Assembly (NCBI GenBank): GCA_900549475.1
Contig: UROF01000002.1
Location: 1 to 64,000, forward strand
Origin: an uncultured Eubacteriales bacterium
GTDB taxonomy: Bacteria > Bacillota > Clostridia > Oscillospirales > Oscillospiraceae
Length of the DNA stretch: 64,000 nt
Direction of reading: 5' to 3'
In this document: piece after piece, positions 25,774 to 34,238 of the stretch
Numbering within the stretch: the stretch's first letter is position 1
Layout of the letters: each line of letters starts with the position of its first letter
The notes under the pieces: generated by a model
What the model saw: the letters and a program-made list of their open reading frames with translations, nothing else
What the model was told of the DNA's origin: nothing
The model's database searches: none
Translations under genes and position numbers: made by a program

Positions 25774-26460
25774 GTGTTTCAAACCAAAAAAGCGGCCATC
25801 ATTGCCGCGCTCCTTATTACCGCTCTGCTGGCCTTCTCCTGGTGGTGTGCCCGTGCAGTTTCCCCCCAGGATCTGCAAGCACTCCTGGAACCCAGCGGTT
25901 CCCTGGCTCCGCTGGGCTACATTCTTCTTTTTACGCTGCTGCCGGTATTCTTTTTTCCCGTAGCCGTCCTTGCTCTGGCTGGCGGGCTTCTCTTCGGTCT
26001 GCTCTGGGGAAGCGTCTACACCTTTCTTGGGGCGATGCTCAATTGTACGCTGATGTTCCTTCTCTCCCGCTATGCAGGACGCGAAAAAGTCAAGGGATTT
26101 CTCAGCCGCAAGCTTTCCCCCGCCTGGCAGCAGAGGCTTTTTGCCAACAGCGGGCGCAGCGGCTTTCTCCTTCTCATCGTACTTCGTCTGATCCCTGCTG
26201 TCCCATATAACCTGATCAATTACGCCTTTGGCCTTACGGATATCTCCCTGGCTGCTTACCTGCTGGGTTCCGCCATAGGCATCATCCCCGGCACGCTGGT
26301 CTTCATCAATATCGGCGACAAGGTGATGGATACCACATCCCCCCACTTCTGGATCGCCCTCGGACTTCTGGCTTTGCTGCTGGCAGTCACCTCTCTGCTG
26401 AGCAAACGTATTTTCCCCCAAAAACAACACGAAATGGAGAATAACCATGGAAAAGACTAA
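25774..26460 (+). CDS. VTT/TVP38 (YdjX/YdjZ-like) membrane protein 1
   Basis: GTG 25774 follows AAGGAGGTCATCTCC. The 228-residue product has about six membrane segments. The VTT (SNARE-associated, DedA-like) core is visible: LALAGGLLFGLLWGSVYTFLG, in part GGLLFGLLWGSVYTFLGA, then RLIPAVPYNLINYAFGLTDI and GIIPGTLVFINIGD. The conserved R-x-IP-x-PYNLINY region is the family's re-entrant loop signature. Bacterial homologues (YdjX, YdjZ) are thought to act in lipid or ion handling. Its stop overlaps the next VTT gene by 14 bases. Confidence 0.82.
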   Translation: MFQTKKAAIIAALLITALLAFSWWCARAVSPQDLQALLEPSGSLAPLGYILLFTLLPVFFFPVAVLALAGGLLFGLLWGSVYTFLGAMLNCTLMFLLSRYAGREKVKGFLSRKLSPAWQQRLFANSGRSGFLLLIVLRLIPAVPYNLINYAFGLTDISLAAYLLGSAIGIIPGTLVFINIGDKVMDTTSPHFWIALGLLALLLAVTSLLSKRIFPQKQHEMENNHGKD

Positions 26461-27166
26461 CCGCAGGTCTCTGATCCGTCTGATCGTTCTGCTTGTACTG
26501 ATCTTGCTCTGCCTGACGTACTTCTTTGTCCCGACTGTCAAGAACTATGTCAACGAGATCTCCGCCGTACTGGGCTCTGCCAACGTAGATGCGGTGGTGG
26601 AATTCATCCGCTCCTACGGGCCCTATGCCATGATCGTATCCTTCCTGCTCATGGTATTCCAGTCCGTCCTCGCTCCCCTCCCCGCCTTCCTGATCACCTT
26701 CGCCAATGCGGCCATCTTCGGCTGGTGGCAAGGCGCTATCCTCTCCTGGACCAGCGCCATGGCGGGCGCTGTGCTGTGCTTCTACATTGCCCGAGCTCTG
26801 GGCCGGGATACGGTGGAAAAATATGCCGGTCGGGGTGCACTGGCCAGTGTGGAGGGTTACTTTGAAAAATACGGCAGCCGGACGATCCTCATCTGCCGAC
26901 TGCTGCCCTTCGTTTCTTTTGACGCGGTGAGCTACTTTGCAGGCCTCACCCCCATCAAGTTCCTGCCCTTCCTGGTAGCCACCGGTATCGGTCAGCTGCC
27001 TGCCACCATTATCTACTCCTATGTGGGCGGCATGCTCACCGGCGGCGTCAAGTACTTCGTCACTGCCCTGCTGTGTATCTTCGCTCTGAGCATCGCTGTT
27101 ATGATCATCAAACGGATGTATAATGACCGTCAGGCCGCAAAGGCCCAGAAGGAGAACCATGAATAA
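26447..27166 (+). CDS. VTT/TVP38 (YdjX/YdjZ-like) membrane protein 2
   Basis: The 239-residue product is a diverged paralogue of the preceding VTT protein. Core blocks: APLPAFLITFANAAIFGWWQ, AGAVLCFYIARALGRDTVEK, ICRLLPFVSFDAVSYFAGLT and GIGQLPATIIYSYVGG. Membrane segments lie at about 10-30, 60-80, 85-110, 150-170 and 190-215. Start ATG 26447 overlaps gene 1. Two VTT proteins side by side, followed by Fe-S and ynj-type genes, is the same set as E. coli ydjX, ydjZ and the ynj genes. Confidence 0.82.
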   Translation: MEKTNRRSLIRLIVLLVLILLCLTYFFVPTVKNYVNEISAVLGSANVDAVVEFIRSYGPYAMIVSFLLMVFQSVLAPLPAFLITFANAAIFGWWQGAILSWTSAMAGAVLCFYIARALGRDTVEKYAGRGALASVEGYFEKYGSRTILICRLLPFVSFDAVSYFAGLTPIKFLPFLVATGIGQLPATIIYSYVGGMLTGGVKYFVTALLCIFALSIAVMIIKRMYNDRQAAKAQKENHE

Positions 27167-27935
27167 GCTGAGTATGGCCGTTCATCAGGCCGTCTCCTTC
27201 AGCTCTCCCATGATGCACTGCAGCCGCAGTACCGCTGTCTTTTGGCCGGGATGCGCCCTGATGAAACTGGAACCACATATCATTTCCCATATTATGACTA
27301 TCCTCCGCCGGGCAGAGCCCGGGATCGGGCTGGCCGCCGCCTGCTGTGGGCAACCCACCCACTATCTTCAGCCCCAGCGCCTGGCAAAGCGTCAGGAGGC
27401 CCTTCTCACCATGCTGCGGCGAAATGGTGTGGAGCGGATCTACACTGCCTGCCCCAACTGTACCTTAGAACTTCAGAGCCTCCCTGGTTTTCAGATCATT
27501 TCTCTCTGGCCCGTCATGGCGCAATATATCCAGCCCGAGGATCTTTGTCCTCAGATTCAGGATGTGGTGCTCCATGACCCCTGTCCTACCCGCAAGTTCC
27601 CAGAGGTGCAGCAGGCGGTACGTCACCTGCTGCAGATGGCTAGTGTTACAGTGACAGAGCCCCGGCACTGTTGGGAGAAAACTATCTGCTGCGGCAATTA
27701 TCACATGATGCCTGCTACGGACCCAGAGAAAAGTCTGTCGATCCGCCGCAGAAGAGTGCAGGAATTTCCCCAAGGTATGACGGTCACCAGCTTCTGCGAG
27801 GGATGCCTGGATGCTTTCCGCTCCGAAGGCCTGGAGACCGTACATGTCCTTGAACTTCTCTTCGGCCCCAGCAGAACGCGCACCTGGCGCAACCGAGTGG
27901 CCAACGTCAAAGCGAAGGAGAACCCATCATGCTAG
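27159..27935 (+). CDS. CCG-domain (heterodisulfide-reductase type) Fe-S protein
   Basis: From ATG 27159, overlapping the upstream stop by 8 bases, the product is 258 residues. Two cysteine-rich halves carry CCG motifs at 62-64 and 177-179, with FWPGC (28-32), CPNC (98-101), HDPC (139-142) and CEGC (213-216). This is the CCG module of HdrB/GlpC/LutA-type proteins, which binds an unusual Fe-S cluster and acts in thiol/disulfide or electron transfer. It is soluble with no signal. In the E. coli ydj/ynj set the comparable position is held by a ferredoxin-like protein (YdjY). Confidence 0.78.
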   Translation: MNKLSMAVHQAVSFSSPMMHCSRSTAVFWPGCALMKLEPHIISHIMTILRRAEPGIGLAAACCGQPTHYLQPQRLAKRQEALLTMLRRNGVERIYTACPNCTLELQSLPGFQIISLWPVMAQYIQPEDLCPQIQDVVLHDPCPTRKFPEVQQAVRHLLQMASVTVTEPRHCWEKTICCGNYHMMPATDPEKSLSIRRRRVQEFPQGMTVTSFCEGCLDAFRSEGLETVHVLELLFGPSRTRTWRNRVANVKAKENPSC

Positions 27936-28537
27936 ACACCCACGCAAGAAAATATACCAACCGTCTTTTTTCTGCCATCGCCGCCCTTCTGCTCCGGCTG
28001 GAGCTGACCCCCAATCAGGTGACAGCCCTGGCTTTTATCCTGGGCATTACCAGCGGCGCGGTACTCTACGGTGAGCATCCAATGATTGCTGTGGCCCTCC
28101 TGTGGCTCTCCGGCCTGCTGGATGCTGTAGATGGAGAGATGGCCCGCCGTTCCGGCCGCAGCAGCGTCCGGGGTGCGCAGATGGATATCATCAGTGACCG
28201 GCTGGTGGAGCTGTCCATCGTATGGGGGCTCGCTCTCCGCCGGCCCGACTGTCTGCTGCCACTGCTGGGATTGGTATCTGCCATTTTGATATCCATGACC
28301 GTATTTCTTACCACCGGCATGCTGACCCCTAAAAAGGGCAAAAAGAGCTTTTATTACCAGGCTGGTTTGATGGAACGCACCGAGGGCTTCCTGGCTTTCA
28401 CGGCCATGATGCTTTTCCCAAGCGCCCTCTCTGTTCTCACCTGGATCTATGCCGGACTGATCGGCATCACTATCCTCCAAAGGCTGATAGACGCCCACCG
28501 CATCATAAAAGAAATGGAAGAGGAGGCCCACCCATGA
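27929..28537 (+). CDS. CDP-alcohol phosphatidyltransferase (YnjF-like)
   Basis: The 202-residue membrane protein contains the complete catalytic motif D65-x2-D68-G-x2-A-R-x8-G82-x3-D86-x3-D90 (starting DAVDGEMARRSGRSS). The family joins CDP-diacylglycerol or a CDP-alcohol to an alcohol using Mg2+. Five to six membrane helices surround the motif. It overlaps both neighbours by a few bases (7 upstream, 4 downstream). The alcohol used is unknown; YnjF of E. coli is the family member found in the same gene neighbourhood. Confidence 0.85.
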   Translation: MLDTHARKYTNRLFSAIAALLLRLELTPNQVTALAFILGITSGAVLYGEHPMIAVALLWLSGLLDAVDGEMARRSGRSSVRGAQMDIISDRLVELSIVWGLALRRPDCLLPLLGLVSAILISMTVFLTTGMLTPKKGKKSFYYQAGLMERTEGFLAFTAMMLFPSALSVLTWIYAGLIGITILQRLIDAHRIIKEMEEEAHP

Positions 28538-29781
28538 AACGACATACTTTATTTCTTTTGGCACTGGGCATCTTGTTTCTCAGTGCAGGCTGCTCGCATA
28601 CGGATGATACGGTCAATACGGAGGATATCACTGTAGACTATGAACAGTGGGATTCTGTCCTATCCGCCGCAGCGGGTACCACCGTGACTTTCTACGGCTG
28701 GGGCGGAAACGAGTTGGTGAACGACTGGATCGACGACACCCTCATCCCCTACTGCCAGGAAACCTACGATATCACGGTAGAGCGGGTAGCTATGGACATC
28801 GACATGATCCTCAATAAACTCTCCGGTGATAAGGCCGCCGGAAACACCAACGGCAGTATCGATCTGATCTGGATCAACGGTGAGAACTTTGCCACCGCCA
28901 AAGAGAACGGGCTTCTTTTTGGCCCCTTCTGCCAGTATCTTCCCAACTTCAACACCTATGTAGACGCCACTTCTCCCGAGGTCACCACCGACTTTGGCAT
29001 GGACATTGACGGCTATGAGGCTCCCTACGCCAAGGCCCAGCTGGTACTGATCTGTGACAGCGCTGTTGTGCCCGACCCGCCCACTTCCGCACAGGCGCTT
29101 CTCGCCTTCTGCCAGGCAAATCCCGGGAAATTTACCTACGAAGCCCCTCCGGGGTTTACCGGCAGTGCCTTTGTCCGCAATATCATCTATGAAATTTGCG
29201 GCTATGAGACAGTGGCGTCTCTGGACGGTGACGCGGATAAAGAGGAGGTCCGCTCCGTTATCGCTCCTGCCATGGAGTTCCTCCGACAACTCAATCCCTA
29301 CCTCTGGGAAGGAGGCCGTACTTTCCCTGCCACCGATGCCCAGGCCGACGCCATGTTTATGGACGGACAGCTCCTGCTTTCTATGAGCTACGACCCCTAC
29401 CACGTCTCCTCCATGATGGGAAACGGCCAGTATACCGATACCTGCCAGGCTTTCGTCTTTGATAATGGCACCATCGGCAACACCAACTATGTGGCCATCG
29501 CCGGCAACAGCGGCAACATTCCCGGTGCCCTGTGCCTGGCTGACGCCATTTTGTCCATCCCTATGCAGGCCTCCAAAATGGAACCTACCGTCTGGGGCGC
29601 CCTGCCGGTACTGGACATGGACCGGCTCTCCGAGGAGGAGTTGGCTGTTTTTTCCGCCATTGACACCGGCGCAGGGTCTCTCTCCCAGGAGGAGCTGCTG
29701 ACCCACCGTCTGCCGGAGCTTCCTGCCGGGCTGGTGCCTGTCATTGAGGAAATCTGGCTGGAGGAAGTGCCGGGAAAATGA
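28534..29781 (+). CDS. ABC transporter substrate-binding lipoprotein (YnjB-like)
   Basis: ATG 28534 overlaps the upstream stop by 4 bases and has AGAGGAGG ahead. A lipoprotein signal ends at LSAGC (Cys20). The 415-residue mature protein is a type-2 periplasmic-binding fold: VTFYGWGGNELVNDWIDD at the start, then DLIWINGENFATAKENGLLF, FTYEAPPGFTGSAFVRNII and MSYDPYHVS. These match the YnjB family of importers with unknown substrate. It is followed by two permeases and an ATPase, making a complete importer. Confidence 0.83.
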   Translation: MKRHTLFLLALGILFLSAGCSHTDDTVNTEDITVDYEQWDSVLSAAAGTTVTFYGWGGNELVNDWIDDTLIPYCQETYDITVERVAMDIDMILNKLSGDKAAGNTNGSIDLIWINGENFATAKENGLLFGPFCQYLPNFNTYVDATSPEVTTDFGMDIDGYEAPYAKAQLVLICDSAVVPDPPTSAQALLAFCQANPGKFTYEAPPGFTGSAFVRNIIYEICGYETVASLDGDADKEEVRSVIAPAMEFLRQLNPYLWEGGRTFPATDAQADAMFMDGQLLLSMSYDPYHVSSMMGNGQYTDTCQAFVFDNGTIGNTNYVAIAGNSGNIPGALCLADAILSIPMQASKMEPTVWGALPVLDMDRLSEEELAVFSAIDTGAGSLSQEELLTHRLPELPAGLVPVIEEIWLEEVPGK

Positions 29782-30632
29782 AAAAAGCTTACCCCTACCT
29801 GCTTCTTCTGCCGGTCTTAATGCTGATGCTCCTCTTTATCGTTGGCCTTGCGGACGGTGTCTTACAGAGTTTCGGCATTTTCCCTGCCGCAGGATTGACC
29901 GAACCTACCTTGTCCTACTATAGAGAAGTCCTCTCCCAGGGCACTCTCCTCTCCTCAACGCTCTACAGTCTTTATCTCTCCCTCACCTCGGCCCTGCTCT
30001 CCACGGGGATCGGGGTGGGGGTCAGCGCGTTATTGGTCTGCACCGGAAAGCGAGAGCATTTTCTGTTTAAAGTGCCCGTTACCTTTCCTCACACCGTAGC
30101 GGCATTCCTTATCATCACCCTTTTTTCCCAGACCGGCTTCTTCTCACGACTGGCCGGCTCCGCCGGTCTGATCTCCGCCGCCGGGAAATTTCCCCTGCTG
30201 GTACAGGACGGGCTGGGGGTAGGGATCATCCTGGCCTACCTTCTCAAGCAGGCCCCCTACGTGATGAGCGTCGTCCTGCTGCTGATGCGCCGGGTCTACG
30301 CCCGGTATGGAGAGGCCGCCCGCTCTTTGGGCGCCAGCCCTCGACAAACCTTTTTGTATGTGATCTTTCCCCTCTGCCGACCGTCTATCAGCAGTGCTTT
30401 CCTTATCATTTTGGCTTACTCCTTTGGCTCCTATGAACTGCCATTTTTGCTGGGCGCTACCCTGCCGCGCACTCTGCCGGTAACGGCATATCTTGCGTTC
30501 CTGTCTCCGAATCTGTCTGACCGCCCTTACGCCATGGTATACAACACTTTGATGCTGGCTTTCGGCGGTCTTCTGACCATACTGTATCTACTGGCTTTCC
30601 GGCGTGCCGCTGCTGCGGGAAAGGAGATCTGA
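29778..30632 (+). CDS. ABC transporter permease 1 (YnjC N-half-like)
   Basis: The 284-residue membrane protein has six hydrophobic segments and the permease EAA loop RYGEAARSLGASPRQTFLYV at about residues 175-195. The start ATGAAAAAAGC overlaps the preceding TGA (ATGA). In E. coli the two permease halves are fused in YnjC; here they are separate genes. It feeds the channel of the ynj-type importer. Confidence 0.85.
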   Translation: MKKAYPYLLLLPVLMLMLLFIVGLADGVLQSFGIFPAAGLTEPTLSYYREVLSQGTLLSSTLYSLYLSLTSALLSTGIGVGVSALLVCTGKREHFLFKVPVTFPHTVAAFLIITLFSQTGFFSRLAGSAGLISAAGKFPLLVQDGLGVGIILAYLLKQAPYVMSVVLLLMRRVYARYGEAARSLGASPRQTFLYVIFPLCRPSISSAFLIILAYSFGSYELPFLLGATLPRTLPVTAYLAFLSPNLSDRPYAMVYNTLMLAFGGLLTILYLLAFRRAAAAGKEI

Positions 30633-30633
30633 G

Positions 30634-31419
30634 ATGAAAAAATTCGTCCTGTGGCTCTGGCTCCTTGCCCTGGCTCTTCCACTGCTGCTTCTCCTCATGA
30701 GTGCATGCGCAGCCCGCTGGGCCTGGCCGGAAATCTTGCCCAGCACCTTCTCTTTACAAGGAATTGCCTCCGTCTTTTCCGACAGCACACTGTCCATACT
30801 TGGCAGCAGTATCCTTCTCTCTCTGACCAGCGCGGCGCTGACCACACTGCTCTCCCTCCCGGCCGCCCGTGCCCTGGCTCTGCTGGATTTTCCCGGGAAA
30901 ACTTTCGTCCGGGCACTGCTTTTGCTGCCGGTCCTTCTGCCCTCCACCGCCTACTTTATCGGATTGCAGACATTGTTCACCCGCATAAGGATCATTGACA
31001 CCGTAGGTGGGGTTATCCTCTCCCACTGCATTGTCATCTTACCCTATACCGTGTGGACGCTTACCGATGTAACCGGGAGTTTGGGCACCCGGTTGGAAGA
31101 GCAGGCCCGGACGTTGGGCGCCTCCCCCTCCGCCGTGCTACGGCAGGTGACTCTCCCCCTCCTTATCCCCGCTATTTTTTCTGTCACTGCACTGGGTTTC
31201 GTTGTCTCTTTCGGACAATATTTTCTGACACTGATGATCGGAGGCGGGCAGGTACAGACCTTTGCCATGATCGTGGTACCATTTATCCAAAGCGGCGACC
31301 GTCTCCACGCCGCCGCCTATTCCCTGGCTTTTGTAGCTATATCAGCGCTGGTATACGGCGGCTTTTCCTGTCTGATGAGCCGCCACTACCGCTGCGCCGC
31401 GGAGAAAGGAATCCTATGA
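30634..31419 (+). CDS. ABC transporter permease 2 (YnjC C-half-like)
   Basis: ATG 30634 follows GGAAAGGAGATCTGAG, so the longer in-frame start at 30604 (inside permease 1) is unlikely. The 261-residue product has six membrane segments and the EAA loop RLEEQARTLGASPSAVLRQV at about 150-170. Together with permease 1 it forms the heterodimeric channel. Its TGA overlaps the ATPase start. Confidence 0.85.
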   Translation: MKKFVLWLWLLALALPLLLLLMSACAARWAWPEILPSTFSLQGIASVFSDSTLSILGSSILLSLTSAALTTLLSLPAARALALLDFPGKTFVRALLLLPVLLPSTAYFIGLQTLFTRIRIIDTVGGVILSHCIVILPYTVWTLTDVTGSLGTRLEEQARTLGASPSAVLRQVTLPLLIPAIFSVTALGFVVSFGQYFLTLMIGGGQVQTFAMIVVPFIQSGDRLHAAAYSLAFVAISALVYGGFSCLMSRHYRCAAEKGIL

Positions 31420-32189
31420 ATCGATTTGTACTGCAGAAGGCCTGCCTGGGTTACGAGGGACACGTCGTCCTCCATCACATCGATCTGTCCCTGGAAGAGG
31501 GAGAGTTTTTCTCTCTTCTGGGGACTTCCGGAAGCGGCAAAACTACCATGATCAAAACCATCTCAGGACTTCTTCCTCTGATAGAGGGGCAGCTCCTCCT
31601 GGATGGCAAAAATGCCGCCGGGATACCGCCGGAAAAGCGGGGTGTATCTGTTCTGTTTCAGGATCTGCGGCTTTTCCCCCATTTGACGGTAGAGGACAAC
31701 GTGGCGTTTGGCCTCCGTATGCAGGGTGTCCCCAAAGAGGAGCGCCGCGAAACCGCCAGGGAACTATTGGCAGCTGTAGGCCTCAGCGGCACAGAAAAAC
31801 GTATGATCCATACTCTCTCCGGCGGCCAGCAGCAGCGGGTCGCCCTAGCCCGAGCAGTAGCGGTGAAGCCTCGGCTTTTGCTGTTGGACGAGCCCTTTTC
31901 CAGTCTGGATCTGGATCTTCGCCATGCCATGCAGGAGCTTGTCCGGGATCTCCATCGCAAAATGTCCCTCACCACGCTGCTGGTGACTCACGACATCGGG
32001 GAAGCCCTCCTCCTCTCTGACCGGGCAGCCATCCTTTCCCAGGGACGTATTGCATGCTGCGGTACACCTCAGGAGATCCTGGACGCCCCGTCCGCTCCGG
32101 GTCTGGCCGCATGGAAAGCCGAGGTAAAAAGGCATCAGGACCTGCTCAATACATCTTCCTCTCATCAGATATCCATCCCCCATGATTGA
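31416..32189 (+). CDS. ABC transporter ATP-binding protein (YnjD-like)
   Basis: ATG 31416 overlaps the permease stop (ATGA); a long upstream extension of the frame is only a shadow of the permease. The 257-residue ATPase has Walker A at 36-44 (GTSGSGKTT), Q-loop FQDLR, signature LSGGQQQRV at 134-142, Walker B LLLLDEP at 154-160 and an H-loop VTHD. It is the last gene of the nine-member cluster counting the divergent rhodanese. A strong terminator follows. Confidence 0.9.
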   Translation: MNRFVLQKACLGYEGHVVLHHIDLSLEEGEFFSLLGTSGSGKTTMIKTISGLLPLIEGQLLLDGKNAAGIPPEKRGVSVLFQDLRLFPHLTVEDNVAFGLRMQGVPKEERRETARELLAAVGLSGTEKRMIHTLSGGQQQRVALARAVAVKPRLLLLDEPFSSLDLDLRHAMQELVRDLHRKMSLTTLLVTHDIGEALLLSDRAAILSQGRIACCGTPQEILDAPSAPGLAAWKAEVKRHQDLLNTSSSHQISIPHD

Positions 32190-32232
32190 TACCCCCATAC
32201 TACCGGTGCTGCAGGGATGCCGGACACTATAA

Positions 32233-32271
32233 TAAAAAAGGTAGGACAGCATATGCTGTCCTACCTTTTTT
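32233..32271 (+). terminator. Terminator of the ydj/ynj-like operon
   Basis: AAAAAAGGTAGGACAGCAT / ATGCTGTCCTACCTTTTTT perfect inverted repeat with flanking A and T tracts, 45 bases past the ATPase gene. It can also serve the opposing M20 gene. Confidence 0.85.
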
Positions 32272-32318
32272 GTGTTTTTCTGCATGGTAAAAGCGCCGCA
32301 GATGCACAGCTGCTACCT

Positions 32319-33494
32319 TTACTTCTCTCTGGCAGCTTCCAGCCACTCCCAGGCACACGCCGCATATGCGGCAGCACCGTTTTTCATGCAGCTTTCGTCA
32401 AATATAACCTTTGGATGATGCTGACCATAGGGAAAACCATCCTTCTCATGACCTGTGCCAATAGACAGATACACGGATGGGACCCGGAGAGAAAGTTCCG
32501 CAAAATCCTCCGATCCCGCCAGTTTCATGTCGATCTTATGTACGCAATCTTCTCCAAAATGCGTTTTCAAAGTCTGTGCCAGCGTTTCCGCCATGGCAGC
32601 ATCATTAAACAGGACCGGTATTCCAAACGAAAATGTCAGCTTTGCCTCTCCGCCAAAAGCCTTGGCAGTATACTGGCACACCTCATCCATCCGGCGCTTC
32701 AGTTTTGTTCTGGTCTGCTCAGAGTGGGTACGCAGTGTCCCCTGCATCGTCGCTGTCTGAGGTATGATATTTCCCGCAGTGCCGGAATGCAAAGAACCAA
32801 TGGTAAGGACCGTCACCTCCGCAGGAGGCGCCTCTCTGGCAATCAATTCCTGCAGGCCAAGGTGGATGTGACAGGCAATGTTGATCGGATCAATCGAGAA
32901 CTGCGGCCCTGCGCCATGGCCTCCTTTTCCAGTGATCTCAACAGTAAAGCCATCACTGGAGGCCATTGTAGACCCTGTTGCATAGTAAAAGGAGCCGGAA
33001 TCCCGGGCAGCCGCCGTGTGCATTCCAATGGCGGCATCCACTTTCGGATTTTCCAGGACGCCTGCATCAACCATAGCCTTGGCGCCTTGTCCCCCCTCTT
33101 CATTTGCCTGGAACATGAACTTTATTGTACCGTGCAGTTCCTTCTTCCGGCGGGCCAGGATCGCCGCTGCGCCCAGCAGCATAGCGGTATGCATATCGTG
33201 GCCACAGGTATGAGCTTTTCCATGATTTTCTGACCGGAAGGGAAGATTATTTTCTTCCTCCATGGGCAGTGCATCCATGTCCGCCCGCAGCAGAATACAG
33301 GGACTTCCCTCTCCCAGCTGAGCGACGATCCCCTGCCCCATCTCCTTTGGCGCATACCCCAGCTCTTTCAGGCGGCTGATGACATATGCCCTGGTTTCCG
33401 GAAGATCAAAGCCTACCTCCGTATGCTGGTGGAGAAACCTCCGGTCCGCAATGATCTGCTGCTCTATATCCCGGCTTGCTGTTATAAAATCCAT
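32319..33494 (-). CDS. M20-family amidohydrolase (aminoacylase/hippurate hydrolase type)
   Basis: The 391-residue enzyme shows the M20D pattern: RRFLHQHTEVGF at the start, ADMDALPMEE (70-80), HTCGHDMHTAML with Cys97/His99, NEEGG with catalytic Glu132-133, His159 and the late HHPKVIF. Members split N-acyl amino acids or indole-acetyl conjugates with a di-metal centre. It is the last gene of a unit after two membrane proteins of the DUF5058 type, so these probably import its substrate or export the product. Confidence 0.88.
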   Translation of the reverse strand: MDFITASRDIEQQIIADRRFLHQHTEVGFDLPETRAYVISRLKELGYAPKEMGQGIVAQLGEGSPCILLRADMDALPMEEENNLPFRSENHGKAHTCGHDMHTAMLLGAAAILARRKKELHGTIKFMFQANEEGGQGAKAMVDAGVLENPKVDAAIGMHTAAARDSGSFYYATGSTMASSDGFTVEITGKGGHGAGPQFSIDPINIACHIHLGLQELIAREAPPAEVTVLTIGSLHSGTAGNIIPQTATMQGTLRTHSEQTRTKLKRRMDEVCQYTAKAFGGEAKLTFSFGIPVLFNDAAMAETLAQTLKTHFGEDCVHKIDMKLAGSEDFAELSLRVPSVYLSIGTGHEKDGFPYGQHHPKVIFDESCMKNGAAAYAACAWEWLEAAREK

Positions 33495-34226
33495 TTACTT
33501 ATCGCTCGCTTTCCCCAGCCAGCCCTTCTTATACATAAAGTAGGAACATACGCCGGAAATGACCATGAATACAGGCATCAGATAGGTAGAATAGGTAGAG
33601 AATGTGGCAAGGCCCATAATCGCCACTGCCAGGAAGGCGATGACCAGAGGCGGTACCGCTTCCTTGATGGATTTGATGATAAAGGGCACACCAAAGGCAC
33701 CGATCAGGGCAGGCCGCATGTTGTCAAAGGCAGGCTGCAGCACTGGATGCTGCAGGATCGGCAGCATGGCGCTGAGGAACAGCATACCCAGGAACACCAC
33801 AGTAGTCGTTACGATAGAGGAAGCGCCTACCGCCAGAATGGCAATGACCTCGGCCTTTTTGCTGCCCAGCTTTTCGTTGGCGTTGTTCACTGCCGCAATA
33901 GCAGCCGGCAGCTTCATACCGCCGATGTTTCCCGTAATAAAGGCCAGGTAGGTACCTCCTGCCCCCAGATACGGCGCATAGGACATGACTTCCACGATAG
34001 ATAGCGGGACAAACAGTGCACCTACACTCAGCAGCGCCATTCCCAACTGGCTCAAGCTCACCTCTGCGCCAGTCACCAGCTGACTGACAATAGGGACTGC
34101 CAGCATGGCCGCAAGGGTAATGAGCATAGAGATTCTTCCCAAGCGGTGAATGGAGTTGAAATAGCGGGTATCCTGTTCTTCTGTACCGGTATTTTCAACA
34201 GCGGTGATCTTTTCAGATGTATCCAT
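33495..34226 (-). CDS. DUF5058-associated membrane protein (permease partner)
   Basis: The 243-residue protein has a polar N-terminus (1-30), then six or more hydrophobic segments. It has GAGGTYLAFITGNIGGMKLP and an FLGMLFLSAMLPIL segment. I recall this type encoded beside DUF5058 proteins and amidohydrolases, forming a putative two-part transporter, but no transport data are known to me. It starts 12 bases behind the DUF5058 gene and is directly followed by the M20 enzyme. Confidence 0.6.
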   Translation of the reverse strand: MDTSEKITAVENTGTEEQDTRYFNSIHRLGRISMLITLAAMLAVPIVSQLVTGAEVSLSQLGMALLSVGALFVPLSIVEVMSYAPYLGAGGTYLAFITGNIGGMKLPAAIAAVNNANEKLGSKKAEVIAILAVGASSIVTTTVVFLGMLFLSAMLPILQHPVLQPAFDNMRPALIGAFGVPFIIKSIKEAVPPLVIAFLAVAIMGLATFSTYSTYLMPVFMVISGVCSYFMYKKGWLGKASDK

Positions 34227-34238
34227 AGCAGCCTCCTA

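Noticed and set aside
31053..31415. N-terminal extension of the ABC ATPase into the permease gene
   Set aside because: The extension is out-of-frame permease; ATG 31416 overlaps the permease stop in the usual coupled way.
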